A stretch of DNA of 64,000 nucleotides from Cryobacterium lactosi (GCF_004403945.1 NZ_SOHM01000008.1:1-64000), one strand, 5' to 3'. Shown: positions 1 through 8,943, numbered from the stretch's first letter. The notes: a model not told the origin generated them from the sequence alone. Numbers and translations are program-made.

Positions 1-104
1 AAGACCTCCGGGTTGAGGAATGGGACCTAGACAGCTCCACCCTCCACCGGAGGTCTTCATCATTTCAAGGGATCACACATCAACCAACGTCCCTGGGCAG
101 TACA
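1..104. mobile_element. possible end of an insertion sequence (cut by window edge)
   Basis: No gene fits here. Perfect 11-bp inverted repeats (aagacctccgg at 1-11, ccggaggtctt at 47-57) are followed by a segment ending in cagtaca at 104. Read on the minus strand it starts tgtactgccc and continues into a non-coding leader, which resembles the left end of an IS481/IS3-type element whose transposase would lie beyond base 1. This is pattern recognition only; a terminator or a plain repeat is possible. Confidence 0.25.
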
Positions 105-226
105 ACTAGTGATGCGCATCCGCCCGGCCGCCGAATAATCTGCGGCCGCCGCCCGCACGGCAGGCCCCGGCGCACGGAAATCGAAACGCCTGAAACCAGT
201 TTTTTCGTGATTCTTCGGTCGAAACG

Positions 227-260
227 TGCAGGAAACGTTAAGCCACCACTATTTCCTGCA
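227..260 (+). promoter_or_regulatory. inverted repeat upstream of ald
   Basis: tgcaggaaa (227-235) and tttcctgca (252-260) are perfect 9-bp inverted repeats separated by 16 bases, about 60 bases before the alanine dehydrogenase start. Actinobacterial ald genes are often controlled by Lrp/AsnC-family AldR, so this is a candidate operator. No such regulator is encoded next to it. The rest of 105-320 shows only a 7-bp hairpin (125-148) and the ald leader. Confidence 0.4.
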
Positions 261-320
261 GGGAGCAGTTGATTGTTCGGGCTGAACCCGCATCCCTCAC
301 CTTCTTGAACTGGAGCCATC

Positions 321-1427
321 ATGCGCGTCGGAGTCCCCACCGAAATCAAGAACAACGAAAACCGGGTGGCCATCACCCAGGCGGGAGTGTCCGAACTCAC
401 CCGCCGCGGCCACGATGTTGTCATCCAGCGCGGCGCCGGACTGGGCTCCTCGATCACCGACGACGCCTACGCGCTGGCGGGCGCCACCATCCTCGACACC
501 GCGGCGGAGGTCTGGGCCACTGCGGACCTGCTGCTCAAGGTGAAGGAACCCATCGCGGCCGAATACGGCCACCTCCGCGCCGACCAGGTGCTCTTCACCT
601 ACCTGCACCTGGCCGCCGACCGCGCCCAGACCGACGCCCTGCTCGCCTCGGGCACCACGGCGATCGCCTACGAGACCGTGCAGTTGCCCAACCGCACCCT
701 GCCGCTGCTCTCGCCGATGAGCGAGGTCGCCGGGCGCCTGGCCGCGCAGGTGGGCGCGTACCACCTGATGAGCGCCGCCGGCGGACGGGGCATCCTGCTC
801 GGCGGCGTGCCCGGCACGCCCAAGGCCAGGGTCGTGGTGATCGGCGGCGGCGTCGCCGGCGAGCACGCCGCGGCCAATGCGCTGGGCATGGGAGCCGACG
901 TCACCATCGTCGACCTCTCGGTGCCGCGACTGCGCGAGCTGGAGGCCCGCTTCGAGGGCAAGATCCAGACCCGGGCGTCGTCGGCGTTCGAGATCGCGGC
1001 CCAACTCGCCGATGCCGACCTGGTGATCGGCTCGGTGCTGATTCCGGGAGCGGCCGCGCCCAAGCTGGTGACCGACGAGATGGTCGCCGGCATGAAGAAG
1101 GGATCGGTGCTCGTCGACATCGCCATCGACCAGGGCGGCTGCTTCGAGGGCTCACGGCCCACCACCCACGATGAGCCCACCTTCGCCGTGCACGGCTCCG
1201 TCTACTACTGCGTCGCCAATATGCCCGGCGCGGTGCCGGAGACCTCGACCCGGGCGCTCACCAACGCCACACTGCCGTACGTGATCGCCCTCGCCGACAA
1301 GGGCTGGGAACGGGCGATCGCCGAGGATGCCGCTCTGGCGGCCGGGCTGAACATCCACGCCGGCGCCGTCACCAACGCCGGTGTCGCCGCCGCGCTCGGC
1401 CTGCCGCTGGCCACCGCCCGGCGCTGA
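321..1427 (+). CDS. ald: alanine dehydrogenase
   Basis: Catalyses NAD-dependent oxidative deamination of L-alanine to pyruvate and ammonia, and the reverse reaction; cytosolic. The 368 residues match the usual family length. The N-terminus [17 protein letters not shown] is the AlaDH/PNT signature, the substrate-site Lys and His are at about K75 (LLKVKEP) and H96 (TYLHLA), and the Rossmann glycine motif GGGVAG is at 175-180. The start is the ATG behind the ribosome site ctggag. It is a monocistronic gene, followed by a perfect palindrome that may end transcription. Confidence 0.97.
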   Translation: MRVGVPTEIKNNENRVAITQAGVSELTRRGHDVVIQRGAGLGSSITDDAYALAGATILDTAAEVWATADLLLKVKEPIAAEYGHLRADQVLFTYLHLAADRAQTDALLASGTTAIAYETVQLPNRTLPLLSPMSEVAGRLAAQVGAYHLMSAAGGRGILLGGVPGTPKARVVVIGGGVAGEHAAANALGMGADVTIVDLSVPRLRELEARFEGKIQTRASSAFEIAAQLADADLVIGSVLIPGAAAPKLVTDEMVAGMKKGSVLVDIAIDQGGCFEGSRPTTHDEPTFAVHGSVYYCVANMPGAVPETSTRALTNATLPYVIALADKGWERAIAEDAALAAGLNIHAGAVTNAGVAAALGLPLATARR

Positions 1428-1466
1428 CGCGCCGGCGGATGCGTCCGCGTGCGGCGTGCGGGGCAG

Positions 1467-1506
1467 GCGCCGCTATGCGGGTGGCGCGCCACCCGCATAG
1501 CGGCGC
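1467..1506. repeat. 40-bp dispersed palindrome, copy 1
   Basis: The arms gcgccgctatgcgggtggc (1467-1485) and its exact complement (1488-1506) flank the two bases gc. The same 40 bases occur at 24472-24511 with one central base changed. The position just after ald suggests a terminator or a REP-like element. The rest of 1428-1660 is GC-rich, contains weakly related gcgggtgg/ccacccgc fragments and has no credible gene. Confidence 0.8.
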
Positions 1507-1660
1507 GGCACCCGCGGAGCGCCCATCGAGGCTCGCAGGCGGGGCACATGCCACTGCGCGGGTGGGGCGCCACCTCGGCGCACTCCCTGCGCAATGGCGC
1601 GCACCCCACCGATCGAGCCACCACCGCGAGCAGCCGGAGGGCCGGGTGCCGGCCGGATGC

Positions 1661-2146
1661 CTAGACCTTCATGCGCAGCGCGGTGACAAAGGTGGGGATG
1701 GTGAGGATCAGCTGCCAGGAGATCACCGGGATGATCACCATCACCTCCATCGGAGCGGCCCACCAGGGGCTCTGGGCCAGGAGCATCAGCGCCACCGTGA
1801 TCACGAAGACCACCGAGAGCACCCGGTACGACTGCGCATAGACCAGACCGCGGATCTGCGCCTGCCGTTCGTCGAGCACCTCGGGCGACAGCTCTTCGAC
1901 GCCGCGGGTGGACGCCTTGAGACCACCGAGCGTGAACACCAGCGCGATGCTGAGCACCACCATGCCGCCGACGAAGACACCGATGGGCATCAGGGCGACG
2001 AAACCGATGATCACCCCCTCGGCCACCAGCACGGCGAGGAGCCCGGCTGCCAACAATCGGCGCGCGCGGGGGTTGCGCAGGCTCTCCATCGAGGGGTCAT
2101 CGAGCCGGGCCGCGCGGCGTTGCTGGGAGGTCGGGGAGGCATTCAT
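1661..2146 (-). CDS. small integral membrane protein, paired with Xre regulator
   Basis: A 161-residue protein without an enzymatic motif. There are about four hydrophobic stretches: roughly 32-52 and 54-75, then near 110-127 and 133-155. The N-terminus is basic and cytoplasmic in type (QRRAARLDD). The start ATG overlaps the stop of the upstream Xre gene by 4 bases, so the two are translationally coupled. Such Xre plus multi-pass protein pairs are common in actinobacteria, where the membrane protein's role is generally unknown. A truncated, decayed copy of this gene lies at 3643-3728. Confidence 0.75.
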   Translation of the reverse strand: MNASPTSQQRRAARLDDPSMESLRNPRARRLLAAGLLAVLVAEGVIIGFVALMPIGVFVGGMVVLSIALVFTLGGLKASTRGVEELSPEVLDERQAQIRGLVYAQSYRVLSVVFVITVALMLLAQSPWWAAPMEVMVIIPVISWQLILTIPTFVTALRMKV

Positions 2147-2418
2147 CGGTGTTCTCCTTCGGTGTTGTAGAGCTGGTCGGCCATGCTGGAAAACGGCGTC
2201 AGCGAGAAGACGGCGTCCAGCGGAACGGCAAGCGCCGCCGCGATCCGCAGGGCGAGCACCAGGCTCGGGCTGTACTCGCCGCGCTCGAGATAGCCGATGG
2301 TTTGGTAGTGCACCCCGGCCAGCTCGGCGAGCTCCTTGCGGCTGATACCGCGCTCGGCGCGCAGCACGGGCAGCCGCGTGTAGAACTGCGGCTGTTCATC
2401 CGCAACTTGCTTCTTCAT
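2143..2418 (-). CDS. Xre-family HTH transcriptional regulator
   Basis: A 91-residue DNA-binding protein. The HTH_3 fold spans about residues 15-70 (RAERGISRKELAELAGVHYQ, then the recognition helix region TIGYLERGEYSPS). There is no effector domain, as is usual for the small Xre proteins that precede a membrane protein. The short AT-rich leader directly upstream (2419-2440, tagtaaatatactaca) contains the palindrome-like tagtatatttacta and is a likely promoter/autoregulatory site. Confidence 0.85.
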   Translation of the reverse strand: MKKQVADEQPQFYTRLPVLRAERGISRKELAELAGVHYQTIGYLERGEYSPSLVLALRIAAALAVPLDAVFSLTPFSSMADQLYNTEGEHR

Positions 2419-2492
2419 GTAGTAAATATACTACATTCAACTGCAAACGCACAACTGATACCCCCGGGCACCGTTCGTTACGGCGCCGCGCG

Positions 2493-3032
2493 TCACGGCG
2501 CCGTAATCCGCGCAACGGCATCCACGGTGCGGCGCGAATCGGTCGGTTCGGTGTCGAGCGCCCGGTGAATGGAGAGGCCCTCGATCAGCGCATCGAGCTG
2601 GGCAGCCGCATCCGGCGAGAAGTGCCGCTCGAGGGCGGCACGGCTGCGGCGCATCCATCGGTGCGTGATCTGCCGATACTCGGGACTGCGCGCAGCCAAG
2701 GCATAGAGCTCGTGCGTGAGCACAAGGTCCCGGGGCGAGGCCAGGAGATCATCGTGGATGATGCCCACCACGGCCGCGCGCGCCTCGGCCACACTGCCGG
2801 CTGCCCCCAGTCGCTCTTCGAAGACGGCCACCACGGTGTCCGAGAACCGGGTGAAGGCCTCTCGTAGGAGCTCGTCCATGCCGGTGAAGTGGTAAGTCAT
2901 CGAGCCGAGCGGCACATTCGCCCGCTCGGCGACTTTGCGATGCGAGGTGCCGGCCACCCCGGCCTCCGCGATCAGCTCCAGGCAGGCGTCGATGATCCGG
3001 TCGCGCCGGTCGGGGTCGAGTCTGCGGGTCAC
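2493..3032 (-). CDS. TetR-family transcriptional regulator
   Basis: A 179-residue one-component repressor. The N-terminal HTH covers about residues 9-55 (DACLELIAEAG, then SHRKVAERANVPLGSMTYHF). The C-terminal ligand domain is shorter than average and has no recognisable ligand. The start is GTG at 3032, which overlaps the stop of the acetyltransferase gene by 4 bases (GTGA), so the regulator is the second gene of a two-gene operon and probably controls it. Confidence 0.88.
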   Translation of the reverse strand: MTRRLDPDRRDRIIDACLELIAEAGVAGTSHRKVAERANVPLGSMTYHFTGMDELLREAFTRFSDTVVAVFEERLGAAGSVAEARAAVVGIIHDDLLASPRDLVLTHELYALAARSPEYRQITHRWMRRSRAALERHFSPDAAAQLDALIEGLSIHRALDTEPTDSRRTVDAVARITAP

Positions 3033-3622
3033 CGATCGTCGTCCGGCAGCGCACGGATGACCCGGGCCGGGTTGCCCACGGCGATCACGTTCGCCGGCAC
3101 GTCCCTGGTGACCACGGAGCCGGCACCGATCACGCTGTTGTCGCCGATGCTCACGCCGGGCAGCACGATGACGCCGCCGCCGAGCCAGACGTTGTCGCCC
3201 AGCACGATGGGCAGCGCGGCCTCGAGCTTGTCCCGGCGGGGCTGTGCGGCCAGCGGATGCGTGGGGGTGAGCAGTTGTACGTTCGGGCCGAGCTGGCAGT
3301 CCTTGCCGATGGTGATCGTGGCCACATCGAGGGCGGTGAGGTTGTAGTTGATGAAGGTGCCGGCGCCCACGGTGATGTGCGATCCGTAGTCCACGAAGAG
3401 CGGCGGCTTGATGAAGGCTCCCTCGCCCAGATCGCCGATCAGGTCGTCCAGGATCAGCCCGGCCGCAGCCGCATCGGTCGCGAATGCCGCCTGGTACTCG
3501 GCGGCCAGCCGCACAGCGCGGTGGGCCGCATTCTCGAGGTCAGGATCGTCGGCGACATAGAGGTCTCCGGCCAGCATTCGCTCCCGGTTGGTGCGGTCGT
3601 CTCCCGCGAAATAGTCAATCAT
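3029..3622 (-). CDS. maltose/galactoside-type O-acetyltransferase (hexapeptide repeat)
   Basis: Transfers acetyl from acetyl-CoA to a sugar hydroxyl; the physiological substrate of this family is usually uncertain. The protein has 197 residues. It has an N-terminal Mac domain (MIDYFAGDDRTNRERMLAGD) and then a left-handed beta-helix of hexapeptide repeats from about residue 70 (IKPPLFVDYGSHITVGAGTF, later VWLGGGVIVLPGVSIGDNSV). The catalytic His is at about 122 (LLTPTHPL). First gene of an operon with the TetR gene; a palindrome lies directly before the start. Confidence 0.9.
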   Translation of the reverse strand: MIDYFAGDDRTNRERMLAGDLYVADDPDLENAAHRAVRLAAEYQAAFATDAAAAGLILDDLIGDLGEGAFIKPPLFVDYGSHITVGAGTFINYNLTALDVATITIGKDCQLGPNVQLLTPTHPLAAQPRRDKLEAALPIVLGDNVWLGGGVIVLPGVSIGDNSVIGAGSVVTRDVPANVIAVGNPARVIRALPDDDR

Positions 3623-3624
3623 GC

Positions 3625-3636
3625 GTACGAACGTAC
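3625..3636 (-). promoter_or_regulatory. candidate TetR operator before the acetyltransferase gene
   Basis: GTACG-aa-CGTAC, a perfect 5-bp inverted repeat with a 2-base centre, lies 3 bases before the acetyltransferase ATG. The short distance fits a repressor site overlapping the promoter or start of a nearly leaderless mRNA. The downstream TetR is the obvious candidate binder. Confidence 0.45.
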
Positions 3637-3642
3637 ACTAGT

Positions 3643-3728
3643 TGCGTGCGCAGCGCGGTCACGAAGGTGGGCATAGTGCGTAGACCAAACCGCGAATCTG
3701 CGCCTGTCACTCGTCGGGCACCTCGTTC
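3643..3728 (-). pseudogene. decayed, internally deleted copy of the 161-residue membrane-protein gene
   Basis: The stretch 3645-3674 closely matches the 3' end of the gene at 1661-2146 (around 1674-1701). After a junction near 3675, the stretch 3677-3728 matches its interior (around 1836-1888, the part encoding VLDERQAQIRGLVYAQ). About 130 bases between the two blocks are missing and there is no start codon. This is therefore a remnant of a duplicated gene, not an expressed one. Confidence 0.7.
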
Positions 3729-4398
3729 AGTTCAGCGCGGTGTGCACGCAGATGGCGATCTGTACCCGGTTGGCCACCGCGAGCTTGTCCAGGATGCGCC
3801 CGACGTGGGTCTTCACGGTGGTCACGCTCACGAACTGGGCCAGGGCGATCTCAGCGTTGGAGAGCCCCTGGGCGATGGCGACCGCGACGTCCCGCTCGCG
3901 CGCCGTGAGCTGGTCGAGTCGCGCCCTCGCGTCGGCGCCCACCTGCCGTTCGGGCTGCCCGGCGACGGCCTGGATCAGCTGGGCGATCACAGGTTGCGAC
4001 AGGGCGGTGCGGCCGGCGGCGACCTGGCGCACCCCGTCGATGAGCTCCGCCGGCGGGGTGTCCTTGAGCAGGAACCCGCTGGCGCCGAGGCGGAGCGCGG
4101 TGAGCACGAGTTCGTCGGTGTCGAAGGTCGTGAGCACGATGATCTTCAGGTCTGGCTGCCGCGCCAGCAGCTCCCGGGTGGCGGCCAGGCCGTCCAGGTG
4201 CGGCATCCGGATGTCCATCAGGATCACATCGGGGTGGCACTCGGCGATGAGCAGCATCCCGGCGCGGCCATCGCCGGCCTCACCCACGACCTGCAGCTCG
4301 GGGTGACCCTCGAGGATCAGCCGGAGCCCGGTGCGCACCAGGACTTCGTCGTCGACGAGGACGATACGGACGCGGGTCACTGCGTCCACGGCAGCCAC
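3727..4398 (-). CDS. NarL/LuxR-type response regulator
   Basis: Receives phosphate from the kinase encoded just upstream and regulates transcription. The receiver domain covers about 10-125, with the acidic pocket at VLVDDE, the phospho-acceptor Asp at about 62 (LMDIRMP) and the conserved Lys in LLKDTPP. The LuxR-type HTH is C-terminal (LTARERDVAVAIAQGLSNAE). An alternative GTG start at 4380 gives a 4-base GTGA overlap with the kinase stop and may be the true start, removing six residues. Confidence 0.92.
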   Translation of the reverse strand: MAAVDAVTRVRIVLVDDEVLVRTGLRLILEGHPELQVVGEAGDGRAGMLLIAECHPDVILMDIRMPHLDGLAATRELLARQPDLKIIVLTTFDTDELVLTALRLGASGFLLKDTPPAELIDGVRQVAAGRTALSQPVIAQLIQAVAGQPERQVGADARARLDQLTARERDVAVAIAQGLSNAEIALAQFVSVTTVKTHVGRILDKLAVANRVQIAICVHTALN

Positions 4399-5600
4399 GC
4401 AGCCACGGTGAACCGGCCCGGCCCGGCGGTATCGACGCTCAGTTCGCCGCCGGCCAGGCGGGCGCGCTCGCGGAGGCCGCCCAGACCCATTCCGGAGCGC
4501 GGCTGCCCGCCCGGCGCGGGCGATCCGGGCACAACGGTGTTGTCCAGGCGCAGCGTGACCCTGGTGCCCGGCGCCCCGCCCAGGTGCACCACCACGGTCT
4601 GCCCCGGAGCATGCTTCCGCGCGTTGGTCAGGCCTTCCTGCACAAACCTGTAGAGGTGCCGGCTGGTGGCCGAGTCGAGAGTATCGAGCTGCTTGGCCAC
4701 CGCATCGTCGATCTGGAGCACGGCAGGCGTCCCCGCCAGCCGGCTCTCCTCGAACAGGGCGGGCAGGTCGGCCAGAGTCGGTTGGGGTTGCGTCCGCTGC
4801 TGGCCGGTGGTGTCTGGATCGTGGAGCACACCGAGGACGTCCCGCAACTCGCTCAGCGCGCGGTGGGCGTTCTCCCGCACGATGGTCACGGTGGCTGCCC
4901 GCTGCGCCTCCGGCAGATCGGGCCGGGACTCCAACACGCCGGCGTGCAGCGCCACCAGCGACAGGCGGTGAGCGAGAACATCGTGCATCTCCCGGGCGAT
5001 GCGGGCCCGCTCAGCCGACTGCGCCTGGTCACGCTTGGCCTGCTGTTCCCTGCGGGCGCTGTCGGCCTGCTCCCGCAGGGTCGCCAGCAACTCCCGGCGT
5101 CCGCCGATATACATTCCGGTGATCGGCAGGATGCTGCTGAGCGCGGCGGCCACCAGGACGAGCTGCCAGGTGGCAACGGAGTCCCGCACCGGCAGCAGCA
5201 GATCGAAGAGTACCGTCGCGGCGACGAACAGCACAGTGGCCGCCGCCGTCTCGGGCCAGCGCCGCCGGGTGGACAGCGATACCAGCACCAGAGCCGCGGC
5301 TCCCGTGGCTGTCGCCGACACCGCGGCGACCGCGATGATGCCCAGCAGCACGGCCAGCGGTGCCCGGCGGCGCAGCGGGATCAGCCCCACCGCCACGAGG
5401 CCCAGCACGACGTCCAGAACCAGCCGGCCGCCCAGCGCCAGCGACTCGGGCGCGGTCGGATCCGTGGCCTCGAGCGCCGGTCCGTAGCTGAACAGCATTG
5501 CGATGAGGCCCGTACTCAGGGCCAGGGCCATCCGCCACAGGGTGCCCCAGAGGGCCGCGCTACGGCGGAGCGGCCTGATCGAGGGTGACGCTGTGCTCAT
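4377..5600 (-). CDS. NarL-type sensor histidine kinase
   Basis: Membrane sensor kinase of 407 residues. I start it at the ATG at 5600 (MSTASPSIRP) because the longer open frame adds 66 residues of low-complexity non-membrane sequence. About five to six membrane segments lie between residues 20 and 165, followed by a coiled linker rich in Arg/Glu/Gln, a HisKA_3 dimerization domain with the phospho-His at about 206 (REMHDVLAHRLS), and a HATPase domain ending in GMGLGGLRERARLAGG. The signal sensed cannot be read from the sequence. It is operonic with the response regulator. Confidence 0.92.
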   Translation of the reverse strand: MSTASPSIRPLRRSAALWGTLWRMALALSTGLIAMLFSYGPALEATDPTAPESLALGGRLVLDVVLGLVAVGLIPLRRRAPLAVLLGIIAVAAVSATATGAAALVLVSLSTRRRWPETAAATVLFVAATVLFDLLLPVRDSVATWQLVLVAAALSSILPITGMYIGGRRELLATLREQADSARREQQAKRDQAQSAERARIAREMHDVLAHRLSLVALHAGVLESRPDLPEAQRAATVTIVRENAHRALSELRDVLGVLHDPDTTGQQRTQPQPTLADLPALFEESRLAGTPAVLQIDDAVAKQLDTLDSATSRHLYRFVQEGLTNARKHAPGQTVVVHLGGAPGTRVTLRLDNTVVPGSPAPGGQPRSGMGLGGLRERARLAGGELSVDTAGPGRFTVAAWLPWTQ

Positions 5601-5732
5601 CGCACCAACCCTAGTTCCGCCGCTGAACCCCGGGCACCACCACCGGGAGGAGCCCAAGGTCATCCTTTCGGTCAGCGCTGTCGGCGCCGACAGGGGATGC
5701 GACCGCCCCGCTTTCCCGCGAACATTGGATTC

Positions 5733-6656
5733 GTGACCCACCCCACTCAGACCGAAGCCCAGCCAGAGCTCCCCCTGGCCGCCCACACTGCCTACCACCG
5801 CCTCGGCCGCACGTCGCCGCGGTACCGCTGGTGGAAGCCGCTGCTCGTCGGCATTGTCGGATCGGTGCTCTACCTGCTCGCGCTCCTGGTGCTCTTCACC
5901 GCAGCGGTGGTCACCTCACTGATGGTGCCCGATGTCGCGCGCGTCTTCGAGGACCTCGGGGATGCGTCGCTCAACTTCGACATGTCCGACCCGGTGACCT
6001 TCACTCTGGTCATCCTCAGCATCATCCCGATGCTGCCTGCGCTGCTACTCGCCACCCGGATCATCGGCGCCCAGCGGATCGGGCTGCTGTCGTCGGTCCG
6101 GGGCCGGCTGCGCTGGGGGCTGCTGCTACAGAACACCCTGTTCGCGCTCGTCGTCTACGCAATCGGCTACCTGACCATGTTCTCGACCAGCGCGCTCACC
6201 GGGGGCACCGTGACCCTCGAGGTCGTGCAGCCACAGCTGCCGCTGATGCTCCTCCTCATCGTGCTGCTCATTCCGGTGCAGGCGGCCGCCGAGGAGTACG
6301 TGTTCCGGGGCTACCTGGCGCAGACGATCGGCGGCTGGCTGCGACACCCCGCCTTCGCCATCCTGCTGCCGATCCCGATCTTCGTGCTCGGTCACGACTA
6401 TGGGCTGCTCGGCTCGATCGACGTCGCCTTTTTCGCGGCCGTGGCCGGCTGGCTCACCTGGCGCACCGGTGGCCTGGAGGCCGCCATAGCCCTGCACATC
6501 GTGAACAACGCGACGATATTCGGACTGGGCACCATCGGCCTGGTCGACCCCAACGCCACCGACGCGGCCCTGCCCGACCTGATCTACTCAGCGCTGATGA
6601 CCGCCGCCTTCGTGCTCCTGGTGGAGCGCTCCCGGCGCCGCGAGCTCGCCGAGTGA
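5733..6656 (+). CDS. CPBP-family intramembrane protease (CAAX/Abi type)
   Basis: Multi-pass membrane metalloprotease of the Rce1/CPBP family. From the GTG at 5733 it has 307 residues; an ATG at 5697 is in frame, but the extra 12 residues look non-coding. Catalytic motifs are present: EEYVFR at about 187-192, H221 in LGHDYG and the HIVNN motif at about 255-259. The N-terminus has a long hydrophobic pair (LLVGIVGSVLYLLALLVLF). The substrate is unknown; actinobacterial members are common orphans. It is divergent from the sensor-kinase gene. Confidence 0.88.
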   Translation: MTHPTQTEAQPELPLAAHTAYHRLGRTSPRYRWWKPLLVGIVGSVLYLLALLVLFTAAVVTSLMVPDVARVFEDLGDASLNFDMSDPVTFTLVILSIIPMLPALLLATRIIGAQRIGLLSSVRGRLRWGLLLQNTLFALVVYAIGYLTMFSTSALTGGTVTLEVVQPQLPLMLLLIVLLIPVQAAAEEYVFRGYLAQTIGGWLRHPAFAILLPIPIFVLGHDYGLLGSIDVAFFAAVAGWLTWRTGGLEAAIALHIVNNATIFGLGTIGLVDPNATDAALPDLIYSALMTAAFVLLVERSRRRELAE

Positions 6657-6676
6657 GGTACTCGTAAGCTAGGCCC

Positions 6677-7681
6677 GTGGGGGACACCAGAGAACGCGCA
6701 GTGGTAGCCGGGGCATCCGGATTCATCGGCCAGAGGCTCGTTCGCGAGCTCCGCGACCAGGGGTACCAGGTCGCCTGCATCGGCCGCTCCGGTCCCGACG
6801 CGAGGTGGGGTGACGATGCCGCCGTGCGGTCGCTGGTCGACGGCGCCGACCTGCTGGTGAACCTGGCCGGGAAGATCGTGAACTGCCGATACACGGATGC
6901 CAATCGCACCGAGATCCTGCGCTCCCGGGTCGACACCACCAGAGAACTCCACGCGGCTGTCGCCGCGAGCGAGCGGCCGCCACGGCTGTGGCTGAACGCG
7001 AGCACGGCGACCATCTACCGGTACGCGCTGGACCGCCCGATGACCGAGAGCACCGGGGAGATCGGCTCGGGCTTCTCGGTGGACATCGCCCGTGAGTGGG
7101 AGGACGAGTTCTTCGGCGGCGACCTGCCCCAGACCCGGCGGGTGGCGCTCCGGATGGCGATCGTGCTCGGCGACGGCCCGGCCACCGCGATCCTCGAACG
7201 CCTGGCCAGGGTCGGGCTGGGCGGGCCCCAGTTCGACGGCCGGTGGTTCCCGCACCGGCGCTACCGCGGCATCGGCGCCCACCCCTCCGGCAACGGCAGC
7301 GCGCCGTCCCACCGCTCCCGCGGGCGGCAACGTTTCAGCTGGATCCACATCGACGATGTGATCGGAGCCGTCCGGTTCATCGTCGTCCACCCGGAGATCG
7401 CCGGGCCGGTCAACCTGGCCGCGCCGCACGCCAGCGACAATCGCACGCTCATGGCCACGCTGCGCCGCAAGGTGGGGGCTCCGATCGGTCTGCCGGCATT
7501 CCGCTGGATGCTTGAACCTGCCATGTGGCTGCTTCGCACCGAACCCGAGCTGGTGTTGAAGAGCCGTTGGGTTCAGCCGGAACGACTGCTCGCCGCCGGG
7601 TACACCTTCGTCTGGCCGCGCCTCGACCCGGCGATCGACGACGTCGTGCTGCAACGACGTGCCGCGCGTCGCACCAGCTGA
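6677..7681 (+). CDS. TIGR01777-family NAD(P)-binding epimerase-like protein
   Basis: A 334-residue extended SDR, with the GTG start at 6677 only 20 bases after the protease gene. The nucleotide-binding motif GASGFIGQRL lies at 12-21. Other family signatures include NLAGKIVNCRYT and the segment around FSWIHIDDVIGAVRF. The C-terminal DUF1731-like part contains the LPAFRWMLEPAMWLL region. Members of this family (YfcH/SDR39U1) have no firmly established reaction. The fused insert with HPSGNGSAPSHRSRGRQ is more basic than usual. Confidence 0.88.
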   Translation: MGDTRERAVVAGASGFIGQRLVRELRDQGYQVACIGRSGPDARWGDDAAVRSLVDGADLLVNLAGKIVNCRYTDANRTEILRSRVDTTRELHAAVAASERPPRLWLNASTATIYRYALDRPMTESTGEIGSGFSVDIAREWEDEFFGGDLPQTRRVALRMAIVLGDGPATAILERLARVGLGGPQFDGRWFPHRRYRGIGAHPSGNGSAPSHRSRGRQRFSWIHIDDVIGAVRFIVVHPEIAGPVNLAAPHASDNRTLMATLRRKVGAPIGLPAFRWMLEPAMWLLRTEPELVLKSRWVQPERLLAAGYTFVWPRLDPAIDDVVLQRRAARRTS

Positions 7682-7738
7682 GGCCGCCCGCGACTAAACA
7701 CCGGCTATCTCCGCGAAAACGGTAATAGAGTGGCTTTC

Positions 7739-8143
7739 ATGTCTCAGATACGGATCAAAGACGCCGCCGCGTTCCTCAGCGTCAGCGACGACACCGTACG
7801 CCGTTGGATCGACAACGGTACTCTGCCCAGCTCGAAGGATGCCTCCTCCCGCACCGTGGTCGACGGCCTCGCGCTCGCCCGGTTGGCCCGCACGAACGCC
7901 GTACTGCCCGAGGACCCGTCCGGGATCGGCCGGTCCGCCCGCAACCGGTTCGTCGGCCTGGTCACCGACATCGTCATGGACACCGTCATGGCCCAGGTCG
8001 AGATCCAGTGCGGCCCGCACCGGGTGGTGTCCCTGATGAGCAGCGAAGCCGTGCGCGAGCTCGGCCTGGAGCTCGGCTCCGTTGCGATCGCCGTCGTCAA
8101 GGCCACCACCGTCATCGTCGAAACCCCGGCGGGCAAGGCCTGA
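7739..8143 (+). CDS. HTH (excisionase-type) plus TOBE domain molybdate-responsive regulator
   Basis: A 134-residue protein. The N-terminal MerR/excisionase-like HTH (MSQIRIKDAAAFLSVSDDTV, with RRWIDNG next) occupies about 1-60. The C-terminal TOBE/Mop domain at about 70-134 (RNRFVGLVTDIVMDTVMAQV) binds molybdate or molybdopterin. It is the first gene of the molybdate operon, two bases before modA. The layout suggests a ModE-like sensor of oxyanion that regulates its own operon. The ATG at 7739 is preferred over 7730 because the HTH starts at once. Confidence 0.88.
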   Translation: MSQIRIKDAAAFLSVSDDTVRRWIDNGTLPSSKDASSRTVVDGLALARLARTNAVLPEDPSGIGRSARNRFVGLVTDIVMDTVMAQVEIQCGPHRVVSLMSSEAVRELGLELGSVAIAVVKATTVIVETPAGKA

Positions 8144-8145
8144 TC

Positions 8146-8943
8146 GTGACCCGTCCCCTCCGGGCGCTGACACTGCTGGCCGCGCTCGGCATCCTCAGCG
8201 CCGGCCTCACCGGATGCGCCGCCCCGGCCGAGACCGCGCCACCCGCTTCGGCGTCCGCCGACATCCTCGAGGGCAGCATCACGGTCTTCGCCGCGGCCTC
8301 GCTCACGACCACCTTCACCGAGCTGGCCGACGCATTCGAGGCCCAGCACTCGGGAACCACGATCTCGCTCAACTTCGCCGGCTCCTCTGACCTCGTCACC
8401 CAGATCACCGAGGGCGCCCCGGCCGACGTGTTCGCCTCTGCCGACACCAAGAACATGACGAAGCTCACGGATGCCGACCTCCAGAAGACCGACCCGGTCG
8501 ACTTCGCCACGAATGCGCTCGAGATCGCGGTCCCACCGGGCAACCCCGCGGGCATCGCCGACTTCGCCGACCTGGCCACGCCGGGGCTGAAGCTGGTCGT
8601 CTGTGCCCCCGAGGTCCCCTGCGGGTCGGCCACCGTCGCCATCGAGAAGTCCGCCGGCATCACGCTCAGCCCGGTGAGCGAAGAGTCGTCCGTCACCGAT
8701 GTGCTCGGCAAGATCACCTCCGGCCAGGCGGATGCCGGCCTGGTCTACGTCACGGATGTCACGGCCGCCGGCGACGCCGTTGAGGGCATCGAATTCGCCG
8801 AATCCGCCGAGGCCGTGAACACCTACCCGATCGTGGCTCTGAAGGATTCCACCTCCCCCGATGTGGCCCAGGCCTTCATCGAGTACGTCACCGGCAGCGC
8901 CGGCCAACGCGTTCTGGCGGCCGCCGGGTTCGGGGCGCCGTAG
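8146..8943 (+). CDS. modA: molybdate ABC transporter substrate-binding lipoprotein
   Basis: Captures molybdate/tungstate outside the membrane and delivers it to ModBC. The protein has 265 residues from the GTG at 8146. The lipoprotein signal ends in LSAGLTGC with the lipid-anchored Cys at about 24. The mature N-terminus [20 protein letters not shown] and [20 protein letters not shown] are strong ModA signatures for the oxyanion pocket. It sits between the HTH-TOBE regulator and modB with gaps of 2 and 4 bases, so the four genes form one operon. Confidence 0.96.
   Translation: MTRPLRALTLLAALGILSAGLTGCAAPAETAPPASASADILEGSITVFAAASLTTTFTELADAFEAQHSGTTISLNFAGSSDLVTQITEGAPADVFASADTKNMTKLTDADLQKTDPVDFATNALEIAVPPGNPAGIADFADLATPGLKLVVCAPEVPCGSATVAIEKSAGITLSPVSEESSVTDVLGKITSGQADAGLVYVTDVTAAGDAVEGIEFAESAEAVNTYPIVALKDSTSPDVAQAFIEYVTGSAGQRVLAAAGFGAP

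Noticed and set aside
1369-1664. Small frames through the 40-bp palindrome (peptides with CGWRATRIA-like runs)
   Set aside because: The same peptide appears at 24445 only because the DNA palindrome is repeated; it is the repeat, not coding conservation.
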